Assembly: GCA_015662175.1 (NCBI GenBank)
Contig: DQUR01000216.1
Location: 1 to 12,104 of the forward strand
Source: Thermococcus paralvinellae
GTDB taxonomy: Archaea > Methanobacteriota_B > Thermococci > Thermococcales > Thermococcaceae
Length of the DNA: 12,104 bases
Direction: 5' to 3'
The translations under genes and the position numbers were made by a program. The number at the start of each line of letters is the position of its first letter. Position 1 is the first letter of the stretch. The notes beneath the pieces were generated by a model. The model searched no databases and had not been told where the DNA came from. It saw nothing but the letters and a program-made list of their open reading frames with translations. Below, piece after piece: positions 11,869 through 12,104 of the stretch.

Positions 11869-12104
11869 TTAGTTAATCAGCATTCTCCCATTTCTTTGTA
11901 CCGGCCGGGTTGCCACAATATTTGCCCCAGAATTGCCAATGTTCTCAACAAGTATCTGTCCAAGTTTAACAGGTGCCTTGACCTCTATGTTAGCTAACTC
12001 TTTCATTATTTTGGGTATCAGCTCTTTAGGAACAGGCTTATCTGTCTTTACGGATACCGTTGGAAAGTCACCGTCCTTTACTTTCACGACACTCATAACA
12101 ATAC
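11869..12104 (-). CDS. DUF1667-type protein (C-terminal part; 5' end beyond window)
   Basis: At least 78 codons are visible. The frame stays open to the right edge (Ile-Val before an internal ATG at 12096), so that ATG is probably not the start. The visible segment matches the C-terminal half of DUF1667 proteins: a strand ending KDGDFPTVSVKTDKPVPKE, then IEVKAPVKLGQIL, then NIGNSGANIVATRPV. The missing N-terminal half of this family normally holds a cysteine-rich CxxC-type motif. DUF1667 genes usually follow genes for a glycerol-3-phosphate dehydrogenase (GlpA-like) and an FAD/NAD-dependent oxidoreductase. Such genes are therefore predicted just beyond the edge. It is first in the visible operon with ptsH and ptsI. 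The assignment rests on recall of the family pattern. Confidence 0.8.
   Translation of the reverse strand, partial: IVMSVVKVKDGDFPTVSVKTDKPVPKELIPKIMKELANIEVKAPVKLGQILVENIGNSGANIVATRPVQRNGRMLIN

Noticed and set aside
1..12104. tRNA, rRNA, CRISPR arrays, insertion sequences or transposase genes
   Set aside because: Scanned by eye on both strands. No cloverleaf sequence, repeat-spacer pattern, terminal inverted repeats with a transposase or rRNA signature was seen.

Overview
The window looks like chromosomal DNA of a hyperthermophilic euryarchaeon of the order Thermococcales (Thermococcus/Pyrococcus type). The evidence is a CDP-archaeol synthase gene, an archaeal NSUN6-type RNA methylase, archaeal BRE/TATA promoters, strong GGAGGTG-like ribosome binding sites, tightly packed genes, and Lys/Glu/Ile-rich proteins. 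The genus call is an inference from gene content, not a database match.

Left part (1-5209): On the minus strand are an NSUN6-like RNA (cytosine-5) methylase cut by the left edge, a conserved archaeal protein of unknown function directly upstream of it, and a membrane-anchored protein with two tandem LEA14/WHy-like domains. A 267-bp divergent spacer holds a hairpin, two similar BRE/TATA elements and a tiny broken reading frame. On the plus strand follow carS (archaeal lipid synthesis), a MoaD/ThiS-type sulfur carrier and its E1-like (MoeB/ThiF/HesA) partner one base downstream. A large Thr/Ser-linker lipoprotein converges on that pair with overlapping stop codons.

Middle (5210-7643): A GntP-family sugar-acid permease is preceded by a tandem 10-bp repeat abutting its TATA box. 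It converges with a xylose-isomerase/endonuclease-IV-like TIM-barrel protein that keeps a full set of metal ligands.

Right part (7644-12104), the most notable region: A complete PEP-dependent dihydroxyacetone kinase system. dhaK, dhaL and dhaM run on the plus strand. They face a minus-strand operon of a DUF1667-type protein (cut by the right edge), HPr (ptsH) and Enzyme I (ptsI). The predicted phosphate path is PEP to EI (His182), HPr (His17), DhaM (His9), DhaL-bound ADP/ATP and then dihydroxyacetone held on DhaK (His219). All of these histidines and the DhaL Mg-binding aspartates are visible. PTS proteins are rare in Archaea and are known mainly from haloarchaea. No sugar-transport EIIB/EIIC component is present here, so this looks like a phosphotransferase chain dedicated to dihydroxyacetone. 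The DUF1667 gene suggests a glycerol-3-phosphate oxidation operon just outside the window, which would make the area a C3 (glycerol/DHA and perhaps glycerate) metabolic island.
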